In this document: positions 1 to 11,901 of the stretch, in pieces
How the letters are laid out: the number at the start of each line of letters is the position of its first letter
Numbering within the stretch: position 1 is the first letter of the stretch
Source of the DNA: Arenicola marina
Taxonomy: Eukaryota > Annelida > Polychaeta > Arenicolidae
DNA length: 64,000 nucleotides
Assembly (NCBI GenBank): GCA_964019135.1
Contig: OZ025249.1
Span: 38,949,759-39,013,758, forward strand
Reading direction: 5' to 3'
Program-made: the position numbers and the translations under genes
Notes under the pieces: generated by a model
Told to the model about the DNA's origin: nothing
The model's input: only the letters and a program-made list of their open reading frames with translations
Database searches by the model: none

Positions 1-83
1 ATTGTTGCAGTGAATTGTTGCAATTCAAAATGCGTACTAATATGCACCAAAGATACTGAAGAAACATTTATGACATATTGTAG

Positions 84-2595
84 ACCATCCCGGGATACGA
101 CGCACAAGCGAAGGCGGAACAGTTTCTTCCTCGGAGGTGTGGCCAAGAGTAAAGTCATCGTTCTGCAACTTCGAGGGTTAAATGACAAGGTATAATATTC
201 GGTTTTACGAATGAGTATCTTTTCGTTGTCGTGTGAGTTGATTCAAAAAGAGACTCAACCTATTTCTATCATTGCAAGGTACATTAAAGCGTAGTTCACT
301 GTGCTGGTGTTGGCTACGGTTTACCCCGGTTCCCCCCGGTCTATATACCGGGACGAACCGGGGCCATCTTGCAAAGTTTTGACGCGAAAACAGTGGGCCA
401 CGATGTTACGACGATGGTGTTGAACAGTTCAAAACCGCCGGGGCGTACATACGGTTCACCACGGTACACTCCGGATAACCCTGGCTTGACTACGGACTCA
501 CTACGATTGCCCAGGGTTGTCCCTGGTTTTCATGACTGGGGTAACCGGACCTCAAAATCGGCACAGTGTGAGCTAGTCTAAAAGTAAAATAATTGTTTGT
601 ATATATTATTATGTCAAAGATGAGGTTACTTAAGTAGTTAATAGTTGGTTGACATATCCGATTGGATATCCGACTGCATAACTTTCTTCTTACAGGAAGA
701 CGTAGAAGTTTGCCGCAACAGCCTCCTCACCGTTAAGGGAGTTATAAGTATTACATTCGAGTACAAACGCAGAAGAGTCGTCCTGCGTACAAGACCAGAT
801 TTAAAACCCGAGGTATGAGATATAATTGCTATCTCCCTTCCCTCTAGAGAATGTTTCAAATATATTAGCGATGGTTGATTCGTTGAAGCCTCTCGTCTTT
901 ACTTGTTCTAGCTTTACTGCCAGGATACACTTGTCAAGACGTAGCATGAACGGAACGACGATAATTTTTATAGAAAGGTAGAAAGGCATTTTGAGGAAAC
1001 GAATTAACCGATCGTGAAGACTGAAGTCATGGTCACATCCTCTTAGCCCATGCCATTCCTTATCGCCACCTAGACTTCATGTTAGGGATTGATGAACACG
1101 TTGATGCCTTTCGTAACTATTCGTGACATTCTGATGTCTTTTATATCTATTCGCGATATACTGAGGTCGTTGTATAAATGCACAGCATACCGATGACTGT
1201 GTGAGACTAGATGATGTCCTTCGTAAGTATGTGCGAATTGCTGATGCCTTTCGTAACTTTCTAGACATGCTGATATCTTTCGTAACATTCTAGACATCCT
1301 GACGCCTTCTTGAACTTTCTAGACATGCCGATACCTTTCGTAACATTTTAGACATGCTGATACCTGTCGTAACATTTTAGACATGCTGATACATGTCGTA
1401 ACATTTTAGACATGCTGATACCTTTCGTAACATAGACATGCTGATACCTTTCGTAACATAGACATGCTGATACCTTTAACATTCTAGACATGCTGATATC
1501 TTTCATAACATTATAGACATGCTGATACCATTGTAACTTTTTAGACATGCGGATACCATTGTAACTTTTAAGACATGCGGATACCTTTCGTAAAATTATC
1601 GGCATGCTGACTTCTTTGGACTATGGAGGCGAGGGGGACTGATGTCGGGTCTACCAATGGTTAATGGTTATATTATACATTTCATTTCAGCTTCTGGCTC
1701 AAGCGGTAGCTCGAACAATGACCATGATGGCAGAACAAATTATAAAAGACGAAGATGGCAATGAGGTAATGTTCATACCGCTCCAGTTTCTTCAACTTAA
1801 ATGCCGATAATATTACAGTAATATTTTTAGTGTATATTCCAACTGTTACATTCTTTTATGAATTAAAGAGGTGCACTCGTCAGTTTTGTTCCTGATGTTT
1901 ATAATCATTCTCGAATGAGTCAATATTAGTAAATCTAAGCTTTCCCGGGTCCTTTATGTATTTTGATATCACTCAGCATCACTGACAATATGGTATTACA
2001 ACAAATGTAACCAAGCAAACCGGCGGGGCCACAGTAGCTGATATTGGACTCTCTACAAGGGCTGATAATGCTGCCGGTATGTCTCCGTCTGGTTGCCGTT
2101 GAGCGACGATAGACTCGACAAAGTTGACTACAATAAACGCTGTTTCTCACCCACGTGTCGCCGGCCCGGTAGCTCAGGCGGTTAGAGCGCTCGCCTTGAG
2201 TGCCCTCACCACCTGAGAGCCTAACGGCACGTGGATCGATGGTTCGAGCCCCGCTTTCGTCATGTCTTTGTGGTCGCGGGATAAAGATCCCATGTCCTAC
2301 TTCATACTCCCTTACTTCTTCCATTGACGTGATACGACCAAAAGTGGTTAAAGCATCCTGAATATACAATCAATCAACAACTCACGTGTCACATTTTATG
2401 CAGATAACGGTATCGTTTGGGAAGCACGCGAGCAGCCTGAACAAAGAGAACGAGGAGATGCCGGACTACCCCACCGAGACGACCCCGCCCAGGGGAGAGA
2501 AGGACATCGCTCGCCTCGGCAGCACCTCTCCGGAGAAGGGGAAAACCTGGATCGGCGCCGTCGGGAACTTCCTCTCCAACTCGTTCTACTGGTGA
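84..2595 (+). CDS. ARMC1: ARMC1, C-terminal four coding exons (5' end outside window)
   Basis: Armadillo repeat-containing protein 1, known in vertebrates as a mitochondria-associated protein with N-terminal armadillo repeats and a C-terminal heavy-metal-associated (HMA)-like fold. Only the C-terminal part is here. Exons read as 84-189 (residues NSFFLGGVAKSKVIVLQL near its end), 696-812 (39 codons, contains LLTVKGVISITFEYKRRR), 1691-1765 (25 codons) and 2404-2595, which ends in the conserved FLSNSFYW before TGA. Human ARMC1 as I recall it ends in nearly the same residues, so identity is firm. All three junctions are GT-AG and in frame. The metal-binding CxxC of true HMA domains is not visible, as expected for this family. 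A SINE sits only about 21 bp before the last exon. Neighbour 3619-6084 is convergent. Confidence 0.9.
294..573. mobile_element. MITE-like inverted-repeat element in ARMC1 intron
   Basis: Imperfect terminal inverted repeats: the left end begins GTTCACTGTGC and the right end finishes GCACAGTGTGAGC. The element is flanked by TA on both sides (292-293, 574-575), as for Tc1/mariner-type insertions. The interior is full of degenerate CCGG-rich inverted repeats and has no coding potential. Family assignment is tentative. Confidence 0.45.
1090..1605. repeat. 29-bp minisatellite in ARMC1 intron
   Basis: About 17 tandem units of roughly 29 bp resembling CTGATACCTTTCGTAACATT plus TTAGACATG. Units on the left are more diverged and those at 1320-1480 most alike. 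Several minus-strand open frames across it are artefacts of the repeat. Confidence 0.85.
2160..2382 (+). mobile_element. SINE family A, full-length copy (tRNA-derived)
   Basis: The 5' part is tRNA-like, with an A box around GTAGCTCAGGCGGTTAGAGC and a B box GGTTCGAGCCC. It is followed by a tRNA-unrelated body and a 3' end TCCTGAATATAC plus a short CAAT-type tail. An 8-bp target duplication CACGTGTC lies at 2152-2159 and 2383-2390. The 3' copy is only 13 bp upstream of the last ARMC1 exon. At least eight other copies of this family occur in the window. Confidence 0.85.
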
Positions 2596-3190
2596 TCAAT
2601 GCTCCGCACCAGATCTGCGAGACCAGATCTGTAACGAACAATGTCTTGAGACGCCGGACGGATCTTGATAACACGTCAGGATGCATTCGTGCCATCCCCT
2701 CGCGTGAAATTCTGGAGGTGCTTTGTGAATGGTGCTCAATCTGCAAGGGCCCCTTAGTGCCTTATTTCATTTACCAACCGTCCGGGGTTGGACGCCTCGC
2801 TGTTATCATAGCTGGGAAAGATGTGGATTCGAGAGGCTCAAGAGTGTACATGATATTTTTAACATGGGTACAGCATTTATGTATTACACGTATGGTTATG
2901 AAAGTGTACAAAGTAAAATAGATTTAAAGGCGTGCAAATGTTACGGTTTTCTTGGTGACATGACATAGAACGTGTTTTGCGTGAGTGGTAGTGATTTAGA
3001 AGACATCCTCGTGAAATATTAGTAGTAATATTCGGTCTGAATAGTCAAGCGATTTGTGTGACACTGGCAGTAGTTTCATGCGGATCCATATTGATGTCTT
3101 TATATGAAGACTCTAGAGTTCATTTCAATTATGAAGCTTGTAACTATAGTTTCGGCGGAATAAATGGAAAGTTACTGATATGTTCTCTAT
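2596..3190 (+). other. ARMC1 3' UTR and convergent intergenic tail
   Basis: Sequence after the ARMC1 stop is AT-rich and non-coding. A canonical AATAAA polyadenylation signal lies at 3159-3164, about 565 nt after the stop. From there to 3618 I see no gene. A TTTATT near 3196 could act as AATAAA for the minus-strand gene, so the two convergent genes may end very close together. Confidence 0.5.
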
Positions 3191-3618
3191 TCATGCATTT
3201 ATTGTTGTAATATGTTATTTACCAAAAGAATGTTAAAGAATTAGCTTTAAGGGTATTTGTGGAAATATGCCGTTTTTTCTTACACCAGGATCAGAACTAG
3301 AAACTAATAAAATCAGACACGGACCCATGGTTTGCTCGTCTTGGATAGGGGTACAAAAAAACAACAACTAACCAGCGCGTTGGAGGTAAAGTAGACGTTC
3401 TTTTTTTCTAACGTCTATTTGAAATACATGTATATATATTAAAATTAGTAAAGTCTTGGAGGATTGATGCTACAATAGTAGCTATGACACATAACGAGAC
3501 ATGCAGAGACCAACATAGTCCTCACAGAGCTCGAAGGTATATATACCGTCTGACACATACTCTGAACTGACTCCGCGTATTCACGAGGTAGGGGTTATAT
3601 ACCATGTCAAATAGACTG

Positions 3619-6084
3619 CTAGTCCGTCCGCGCATCCGACAGGCAATCTCCTCCGGTCGCCTCCCTTTGCTCAGCTTCCAACTTATCTAAGAGGTCGCCA
3701 AATGAATCCAGCACATTTGTGTCCGGGAGTAGCTCCAGAAGCTCATCCATCAGCATAGATCCCGGCGACTTCAGTTCTGTATCCTGCTGATCCACTGGAT
3801 ATGATAACGGTCCGGACGGGACCAGGTTCGTGACCGTCGCGTCTCGCATGACGTTCGGTATCGAATCACCCATTGTTTCTGATTTTATGTGTTGTGTGTC
3901 GCTGTCGGAAGAGACCCGCTCTCCGGATTCCTTGGCATTGTGACCGGAATGGGCGGTAGGAGTCGAAGCCAGAATCTCTTTATAAAACGCTACCTGCTCT
4001 TGATACTGCATATGGTTGACGTAGTCATTAAGTGCGATCAATGTCTGCTCTAATGTTATGTCCTCTTTAAACGTGGCACCAGGTTCTTCCACCCGCACCC
4101 GCAACAGACTTACCTCATTTGCAGAAGAAGAATTTACCATACCTTCTATGTTTGGAAGAGCTTGTTGCTGAATCGGCATAAACCCTACCTGGTTGTTAGA
4201 CTTGCTTGTGGGTTTTTTCGTTTGCTGATTAACACCAATGTCCTTCAGGGATGTTAATCTTACCTGGCTGTCAGAAGTGATATGTGATTGCTGAACTTCA
4301 GATCTCATGATGGGACTAAACCTTACCTGGTTGTCAGATGAATCACTGGTCAGATCTGATTGTTGAACCCCAGGTTTCGCGATTGGTTTAGACCTCACCT
4401 GGTTGTCAACATGGTGAGATAAAACAACACTGAGCGTGTTTGATTCCTGAACTCCGGCTATCGCAGTGGGCCAAAACCTCACCTGGTTTACAGATAAATC
4501 ATTGGGCATAATTGAATGCTGACCTCCAGATTCCGCAACCTGTTTAAACCTCACCTGGTTGTCAGACGAATCATTGGGCATATTTAATGGCTGAACTCCA
4601 GATCTCACAATGGGCCTAACCCTCACCTGGTTCACAGATACATCGTTGGGCATATTTAGTTGCTGAACACTACTTCCCGATATTGACATGATTGATTTGT
4701 CGTTCTTGTCATAGTGCCTCACCGACCTTACCGACTGCGGCTCAAACTGTATGCCGTGTTTTGTCGGCATCAGCCGTGTCAGCCCATCTTGGCGACGGAC
4801 GGTCAGTGCCTCGTGCACGATGCCCTGCGTGTTCCTGACTTGATATCGGCTGCGTTTGCCCACGCCGCGATATTCTCTGTCGCTTGAATTAGCCCTTCGC
4901 TTACCAAACAACTCCTTCCTCTTAGGACTGAGGTTGGTGGACGATCTCTGACCTCCAGCGACCTGACCTACCGTTGTCCTTGTCGAGACAATGCTGGAAT
5001 GTAAATTCCGTCCTTCAATGTCCAGACCGAGAGGACACGTAATCTGTTGATAGTATGGTGCATGAAGCACCCCTTGAGAAGGTCGCTTGACCTCATTAGA
5101 TTCGGCCAACATCTTGTCGACTAAATCTTGTACTTCCGTATGAGCTGCTACCGACTGGGAGTATGGGATACCGCTGGTCACATGATAAGGAGCGATGTCA
5201 CGATCGTATGACCTTCTGGCTTTCTTTCTCCTTACTCCTTGTTGCTGACTGCCGTGTGATTCACTGACAGGGCCAGCTCCGGCAGAAATAGATCCCTGTC
5301 CGACTGTCTCAACAGGGGGTTCCAATCCCAGTTCCATCTTTAGTTTCTTGACGGGCTGGTCGGCCACAGTTTTAGTCACCATTGTGGCCGCTGGGATATC
5401 CTCCGGCGGTGGGCAGATGGGTACAGTGTACCGTCCAGGCGTACACACCCTGGTTATCACTGGCGCCGGAAGAGGTGTGGCCACAGCGCACACCGGACCA
5501 TGGCCTCCCGTAGTCATGGTATCTACGGGGTGATGAGGCACAACAGACGGCGCTTGCTTGTTGGACTCACTTGCCAGGGCAATCTTCAGTTTCTTTACGG
5601 GCTGGTCGGCCACAGTTTTAGTTACCACTGAAGATACTGGGATCTCCTCAGGCGGTGGACAGATGGGCACAGCGTACCGTCTCGGCCGACACATCCTCGT
5701 TTTCCGTGGCTGATTGGGTCTGGGTACAGCGTACTGCACCGGACCCTGTCCTACCAGGGGTGAGGCCATTATCAAACCGGGCTGTTTACCACTGATTGGC
5801 TGTCCTATTGCAGTGAAAGCGTTCATTAGTTGACCAATCACAGTCATAAAGTTCATCGACGATCCACCGATTGAGTGCGGAACATACAACTGACTAGCTC
5901 CAAGCAGACCACTCGTGGGTTGACCAATGGCGAACTGATTGTTTATGGGCTGATCAATTATGTACTGAACATCAACCGGTTGACCAATCGCACATCGGGG
6001 ATCCAGCGAATGCCCACCAGCAGCTGGGTGGCTCCAAGCTTGACGGTTAAAGCGTCCATAATTGGCATAAGTCCCTCCCATCAT
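3619..6084 (-). CDS. Unrecognised intronless low-complexity, probably nuclear protein (~821 aa)
   Basis: I do not recognise a family. The frame is one uninterrupted exon. Upstream in-frame TGA bounds it, so the start is taken at the ATG at 6084 (a GTG lies two codons earlier); a short upstream exon cannot be excluded. Numbering from the GTG gives these landmarks: N-terminal GQP-containing repeats at 34-101; a duplicated block of about 36 residues at 139-174 and 221-256, each with VPICPPPE followed by TKTVADQPVKKLK; basic clusters RRKKARR (287-293) and PKRKELFGKRR (389-399) that look like nuclear localisation signals; and seven repeats of about 24 residues carrying NQVR (487, 511, 535, 563, 587, 608, 633). 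A predicted helix lies at 679-705. The acidic-hydrophobic C-terminus (778-806, LLELLPD then DSFGDLLDKLE) resembles a transactivation segment. There is no signal peptide or membrane segment. A transcriptional co-regulator is a guess only. It lies head-to-head with ECM29. Confidence 0.7.
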   Translation of the reverse strand: MMGGTYANYGRFNRQAWSHPAAGGHSLDPRCAIGQPVDVQYIIDQPINNQFAIGQPTSGLLGASQLYVPHSIGGSSMNFMTVIGQLMNAFTAIGQPISGKQPGLIMASPLVGQGPVQYAVPRPNQPRKTRMCRPRRYAVPICPPPEEIPVSSVVTKTVADQPVKKLKIALASESNKQAPSVVPHHPVDTMTTGGHGPVCAVATPLPAPVITRVCTPGRYTVPICPPPEDIPAATMVTKTVADQPVKKLKMELGLEPPVETVGQGSISAGAGPVSESHGSQQQGVRRKKARRSYDRDIAPYHVTSGIPYSQSVAAHTEVQDLVDKMLAESNEVKRPSQGVLHAPYYQQITCPLGLDIEGRNLHSSIVSTRTTVGQVAGGQRSSTNLSPKRKELFGKRRANSSDREYRGVGKRSRYQVRNTQGIVHEALTVRRQDGLTRLMPTKHGIQFEPQSVRSVRHYDKNDKSIMSISGSSVQQLNMPNDVSVNQVRVRPIVRSGVQPLNMPNDSSDNQVRFKQVAESGGQHSIMPNDLSVNQVRFWPTAIAGVQESNTLSVVLSHHVDNQVRSKPIAKPGVQQSDLTSDSSDNQVRFSPIMRSEVQQSHITSDSQVRLTSLKDIGVNQQTKKPTSKSNNQVGFMPIQQQALPNIEGMVNSSSANEVSLLRVRVEEPGATFKEDITLEQTLIALNDYVNHMQYQEQVAFYKEILASTPTAHSGHNAKESGERVSSDSDTQHIKSETMGDSIPNVMRDATVTNLVPSGPLSYPVDQQDTELKSPGSMLMDELLELLPDTNVLDSFGDLLDKLEAEQREATGGDCLSDARTD

Positions 6085-6375
6085 TACCACGACTCAGGGA
6101 GATCCAAGAGAACAGCACTGATCAGTGAAGAGAGACGCCGTTCACCCACGATGTCCATTATGTGTCGTGACAGGCGACCATCTTGATTCAGTTACGTGCA
6201 GAACGTAGGCTACATGCAACTAGAACCTGAAAAGCAATACAGAGGTTTTATGCAACAATGTTTTGAAATACAAACAACATATGGTAGTATGTCGTGAGAT
6301 AGCCCCGAGGGACCCCGATTGGTACCCCCTAGAACTGAGAAACTGTTCCTGGGGTCCCTTGGGGCTAGATCCTTA

Positions 6376-6685
6376 GGGGCGCACCATTTGATATCAGGGG
6401 GCGGGGGGGCCATAAAATAAATTACCATGCATTTTTTTTTATTTTTCACAAATTTCTTGACATGTTATTGTTTTTTTTGTATCTTTGTCATCAAATTATT
6501 TTTTTCTTTAGACACCTACATTTTTACAAGGTATTTTTTGGGGGGGAATTATGAAAACAAGTTATTTTTTTTGTAGCATCTGAAAAGCAAACAATTTTTT
6601 TCGCCAAATAGTCACAACAAACTATTTTTTTCAAATATTTTCTGCGCCCCCCCCCCCCCCCCCCTGATATGAAATGGTGCGCCCC
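6376..6685. mobile_element. PIF/Harbinger-like MITE
   Basis: A 310-bp element with terminal inverted repeats beginning GGGGCGCACCATTT and continuing with GATATCAGGGGG (left) or CATATCAGGGGG (right arm reversed). A 3-bp target duplication TTA lies at 6373-6375 and 6686-6688. A TWA target duplication with GGGGC-type termini fits PIF/Harbinger non-autonomous elements. The interior is simple, with poly-T stretches and a run of about 18 C, and has no coding capacity. Confidence 0.7.
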
Positions 6686-7366
6686 TTACGACATTAGATT
6701 AGGCACAGTAACGTTTATCCTAACATTTTGTTTATATCTATTCACTAGCATACACTGTAGTGTAGATCTAGATCTAGGCCTACCAATAAAGTGCTAAGCC
6801 CAGACCTGATATATGTCTATGACTATATATGTCATAATATGAACTGTAATCGAATCAAATATGCGACGAACCCGTCGCCCCAGCTCCACCCTTATCCAGA
6901 CTGTTCGGTAGACTATCTGTCCAATATTGCATTTCCTTCTAAAAAAATAGCTGAAATTATACATACCATCGCATCCAGAATAAACTTACCGATTGTTTGC
7001 AATGATGTGTAAAGTTTTAGAACAGGAATTATCTTCCAAAAGCTTTGAAATCGCACGAGATATTTAACACATTTGTACAGTAGTGAGTGGACGCTAAGTC
7101 TAAGAGCTGAAGTAGATTTGGCGGAAAATAGTGTTTGGTCTCTTGGCAACCAGAATTGCATTATGGGAGTCTGCTGTTTCACCAAAATCTTCTCACAGGG
7201 GGCGTTGCGAATCACTACACGACGCAATAAATATTTATCTTTCAATGATCGCAAGATTTGGAAATATTTTGTCCCAAAGAGCACAGACCTGTTTCCATTC
7301 AACCTTGACTTTTTTTCGAAGTTATAGATGTAACGTCCATGAAAAAAAGAGAAAACAAAAGTAAAG

Positions 7367-7735
7367 GTTACACACCAATAGGTCGTGCGTAAAAAAGTAT
7401 ATGGCGTCAAGTAGTGCCGAAATATGGTCGTATATCAGGATTATGTAGTTACTCATTCTTTCTGTCTTTGTATATATTGTTTGTTTGACTAATGTTTAGC
7501 CAGGTTAATGTCTGTTCAATTAATCTGTGACGGGGGTGTTATGCTATAAGCTGTAGCAAAAAATATCGCCGGGCAACCTATGTTCTGCTTGTTTTTAAAA
7601 TAAAGTTGGATACTTGCTCTATAATTTCCTATGGCCCCCATAGTCAAACATAGGTACCGATTTTTCTCTGGCATGCTGTTGAAAATTTGGGTTTTTCTGT
7701 TGCTTATCATGGGGATGGTTTCTATTGGTGTGTAA
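7367..7735. mobile_element. Possible MITE with 15-bp inverted ends
   Basis: GTTACACACCAATAG at the left end is matched by CTATTGGTGTGTAAC at the right, with TAAAG close to both outer edges as a possible target duplication. No coding capacity is seen. The ends are short, so a chance inverted repeat cannot be ruled out. Confidence 0.4.
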
Positions 7736-7964
7736 CATAAAGCAGACGGCTGAGAGATTGGGTGGTTTCCCGATCCGCATATAATCTCGCCTTTTTAAAA
7801 TTATATTTTTATAATCACGTACCTTGATGTACTTTCACTATTGCAATAACTAAAATACATATTTTATAATAAGAAGGCTTACGGCGGTAGGGTATATTAG
7901 CATCATTAGTATTTTTTGCGAATGAGATTTGTACGAAAATAAATGTTAGACATACGCGTGAAAC

Positions 7965-10900
7965 ATGGCGGAGAATAACGAGGAGTTGAGTAAGTTACCG
8001 GGGGAAAGTTTGTCGAAGTTGGTTATTGTGCGTTATTCATTCAATATAAGTTAAACTGCCTATCAGTGAATGGGCACTGAATCCTATAATCGAAATATAA
8101 TTGATCTTCAGTCACTGATATTTGAAGTTCAAAGTAAAATCGTATGCTCACGAACGCATTTTTCATCAGTCATTGACATTGCAAGTCATGGACATCGCGT
8201 CGTCTGCACCGTGCACCGCATTCTGCAATCTGGACTGGAGTGTAGCCGGGAGACCCACTCAACAACTCAGTTGGGTCTCCGATCTAGTCACAGGGTGCAT
8301 GATTGAATCTAGCAGCCGGGTTGATTGGCTAGCCAGATGCATACTGGGCCCCCAAGGCTGGAGGCAGGGGCATATTTTTTTGCTTCAGGCCAATAACCAT
8401 GGCATAAGAGAAGGCTATGCTAAAGCCGGTAAAGGCCTGGGATGCGCTGCGACGAGATAAATAAGAACAGGTTATATGACTCAATTACTGCCACGGAGCG
8501 TCAACACCCACTTTAACTCTTTGTATTTGCAAAATTAATGGCTGGATCTCCAAATCAGTCACCTACCTGCCTTCTATGAACCTTTGTGAAATATTTGTGG
8601 CTACTTTTCAAGCATGACCTACCACTATTTAATGTTACAAGGCGACTTTTGGCGTTTACCATACACATTTACTTGATTAGCCAGATTTCGTTGTTGGAAT
8701 TTCATAATTCTGGCGCTAGGGTAGCCCTGGTACATGCCTCTCTGACCACGCCCGTAAACAGAGCTAGTGTGAGAGCCATGCCGCTGACACGACCGAAAAC
8801 AAGAAATCGGCAGAAATCGCGGACCGGTGGGTCAAGTCGAAGTTCATAACAGAAAAAATATATAGTGCCTACCCGCCAATGTACGCCACAACGTTCCTAA
8901 AGCTTTTTACACTTTCGTCGCACTTTCATTTCTTTGCTTGGTAACGTATTTTCTTGTAATCCGGGCGATTTATTTCACCTCTCGCTTCGTTTTGAATGCT
9001 CCGCCGCTCACCGGAAGTCAACAAACGCCACCTGGCAGCGAGTGCTCACGCTAAGTTTGTTTACATGGCAGCCATTGAGTCGTATAACCTGTTTTTATTT
9101 AGCTTGTCGCGGCACATTCTAGGCCTTCAGTATGGCCTTCTTCTATTGGCCTGACGCAAAAAGGCTTACACTGGAGTTGAATATGAAAATAGATTAATTA
9201 GCATTCTTTAATAGCAACTTAACATGAGAAAGATTATCCAAAGATTTTTCAGCACAACATTTTATAGATATTTACATATTTTATAGATATTTACATATTT
9301 TATAGATATTTACGTATTTTATAGATATTTACGTATTTTATAGATATTTACGATATTTAAGTCCTGCCTTTTTGGGATCTAATGATTCCAATCTCCTCCT
9401 CCAATCACCTTGTCACCCCACCCATACTAAGGGGTGGGGAGACTATACAGCTGTTCTTTGTCTATAGACTGTCAACATTGACCCACCCTCACCTCACTGA
9501 GATTTTTAAAAGAATGGATGCAGTTGGAAATTTTCAATTATCTGGAGGCACACTGTTGCTAAATATTATATTTTTGTATAGATTAAACTTTTAACTATTA
9601 AATATCTTCCAAATAATCAAATAGATTTCTCACTTATATCTGTATTTACAAGACGTTTTACTGAGCACCAATGTCAGATCTGGGTGCCATATTAGTTTTT
9701 GCCGCATGCTGGTGTCTGTGCAGGTACATGTATATTTACCAACAGTCACTGTGAACAGATAAAGCCTGATCACTTCAGATCACCTGGGCAATGGATAATT
9801 ACAGGTTTTTATGTAGTTTCAATTTCTTCCACAGTGCTGTTGGAACGTGTTTTCCTCAGAATAGGATCGGCTAACACTGATGAACAGCTTGAATCAAATT
9901 TAGCAAAATTTCTTGCTCCGATTTTGCTTAAGCTGTCAAGTCAAGCAAATGGAGTCAGACCAAAGGTAAGTTTTCTTGTAACCTGAAATGTATCAGGAGT
10001 TATGACTGTTGCTTCGCTAATTTTAGATGTCTTATATTCCCAGATATATAATGGAGTTTATGTAACAGAGTTGGCAGGATTTAGTATAAAAGAAGAGGAT
10101 GAGTCACTGCCTGTTGTATTATGAGCTGTTTTACAAAATATTGTTATTAATATTGTATAATTATTGGCCTATAATTATTGATGCAAAGTAGAACATTCAT
10201 TTCTTCCACAGATTGGTGGTTGGATCTAGATGCATCAGATTGATTTTGTTGATCATGTGATCTTTCTAATTAATCTTAATTCACTATTAACTATTCTCCA
10301 TGTTAAGTCAATGGGAATATGTAATGTGTGCATATGATGTTCTCTGATGTGAAGACTTCTAGTTTAATACTGTATTATGTATTTGGACAGGTGATGGAGC
10401 TCCTTGTTCATGTCAACAAAAGAGTGAAGAGTCGACCTAAACTGTTGCTCCCAGTCAAAGACCTCCTGGCTCAATACAATGATACAAATGTGCCACCTTT
10501 TGTCACTGTAAGTATGCCATTATTGGTACTGTAATTCCAATTTATCCTAATTCCAAGTTCAATCTAGAAATTTGGATCCATTTTTATGAAATACGTTATA
10601 TGCTAGTTGTTGGATGTTGTTGATTTTATTTCTGTTTCCAAGGCCATCAGGCCCAAAGTACATCATATAAACGAACCAATGAAAACTAAATACAAAATGA
10701 ATATGCTAGTACTTCATATGATGAATCATTTTATTTTTTCAGAATTTTACAATTCTATATATTAAGATGGGATTTCCCAGACTGCAGCCAAGTGATCAAG
10801 TAGAACTACTCCCACAACTGTTGCAATCGCTGAACGGAAGACCACACCCACAACAGAATAGGTTTGGCTGATTTTATTTCAGTTTGATATCAATTCAGTT

Positions 10901-11901
10901 CCGTTGTTAATATAAGCCTGTTGAAATGTATTAATTTATGATTTATCTACCAAAATATCATATGTGTGTGTATGTGTATGAATAACCTGTTCCCAGCCAT
11001 CATAAGGTATCTGTAATTATAGGTTTGTGGTATCTGTCTCTGAACTTAATTTGGCTACACATGTTATGCATCATATAGCCAAATAACTTGAGTTTTTCAA
11101 TATTGAACCATGTTGGCTTCCATCCGTGTGTCACAGCCTGATGCAACTTGTGGCGCCAACGCTGATGCATCTAGAGATCAAGTCTGCCACAGAGGAACAC
11201 AAACTCAAATATGGACTGGACCAGAGTCCCCACATCAGGAAACTGCTGTTGGATTTTTTCTTCGATGTAATAGTTCTGCCCTACAAGTGAGAACCAAACT
11301 TTAATAAATTCTTTAATAAACATGATTTTCCCATGCTTGACATTTTGCACATTGTTATTAAGGATGGTATTTATTATATTCAGTAAATTATCGATTATTA
11401 TATTCGGTAAATTATCGATTATTATATTCAGTAAATTATCGATTATTATATTCCGTAAATTATCGATTATGATATTCAGTAAATTTTTGATTATTATATT
11501 CAGTAAATTATCAATTATTATATTCAATAAACTATTGTTTGTTAGGCTTGGCGGTACATAAACATCTTTCTGATAAGTTTTTGCAAAGTTCGATATTGAA
11601 GGTTATGTCACTCAACCGGTGTGGTGTAACAACAGTTGGCCTCTTCACGAATTGATTCAGCACATGTGCTGTTCTGTTCTACCGAGAAGTGGTTAGTTAA
11701 TCAGGCCTCTTTGTCCTCACCAGTTACGCTGTGTATCGGGAGCGAGCAGCGAGTGCCCAGCCTCCCGAGGCTCCTCCAGCTGAAGGGGCTGCGGCTGCCG
11801 CCCAGCCTCCAGCCTTCAACGGACCACCCCCTGCCATGAGTGAAGCGACCTTTAAACGTGCCCTAGGCGATAACCCTCCCAACCCTGATGATCTCGAAAA
11901 G
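7965..11901 (+). CDS. ECPAS: ECM29 exons 1-6 (residues 1-240, N-terminal domain)
   Basis: Exons: 7965-7989, 9835-9965, 10391-10507, 10743-10861, 11137-11286, 11724-11901. They encode the start of the Ecm29 N-terminal domain, which in the family contacts the proteasome. Exon 1 carries only MAENNEEL plus the first base of the next codon and is easily missed by prediction. Exon 6 contains an Ala/Pro-rich linker ([20 protein letters not shown]) in place of the Ser/Gly-rich linker of the human protein, followed by the conserved [12 protein letters not shown]. All introns are GT-AG; the exon 5 donor is AA-GTGAGA. The 1.85 kb first intron (7990-9834) holds only a 19-bp AT repeat that I can name. Confidence 0.9.

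Larger units (their letters stand above)
6091..7964. other. Divergent intergenic region between the orphan gene and ECM29
   Basis: This 1.9 kb region should hold both promoters. It contains the MITE at 6376-6685 and a possible second one at 7367-7735. No other open frame in it looks like a gene. No convincing TATA or CpG-dense core is evident; the part from 7740 to 7960 is AT-rich up to the ECM29 start. Confidence 0.5.

Noticed and set aside
2160-2260. tRNA gene in the A/B-box sequence (and in the other SINE heads)
   Set aside because: The heads do not fold into full cloverleafs, recur in many copies with a shared non-tRNA body, and carry target duplications: they are SINEs.
6913-7410. 165-codon minus-strand open frame near the ECM29 promoter
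   Set aside because: No family resemblance, no supporting splice structure, and it overlaps the left end of a possible MITE.
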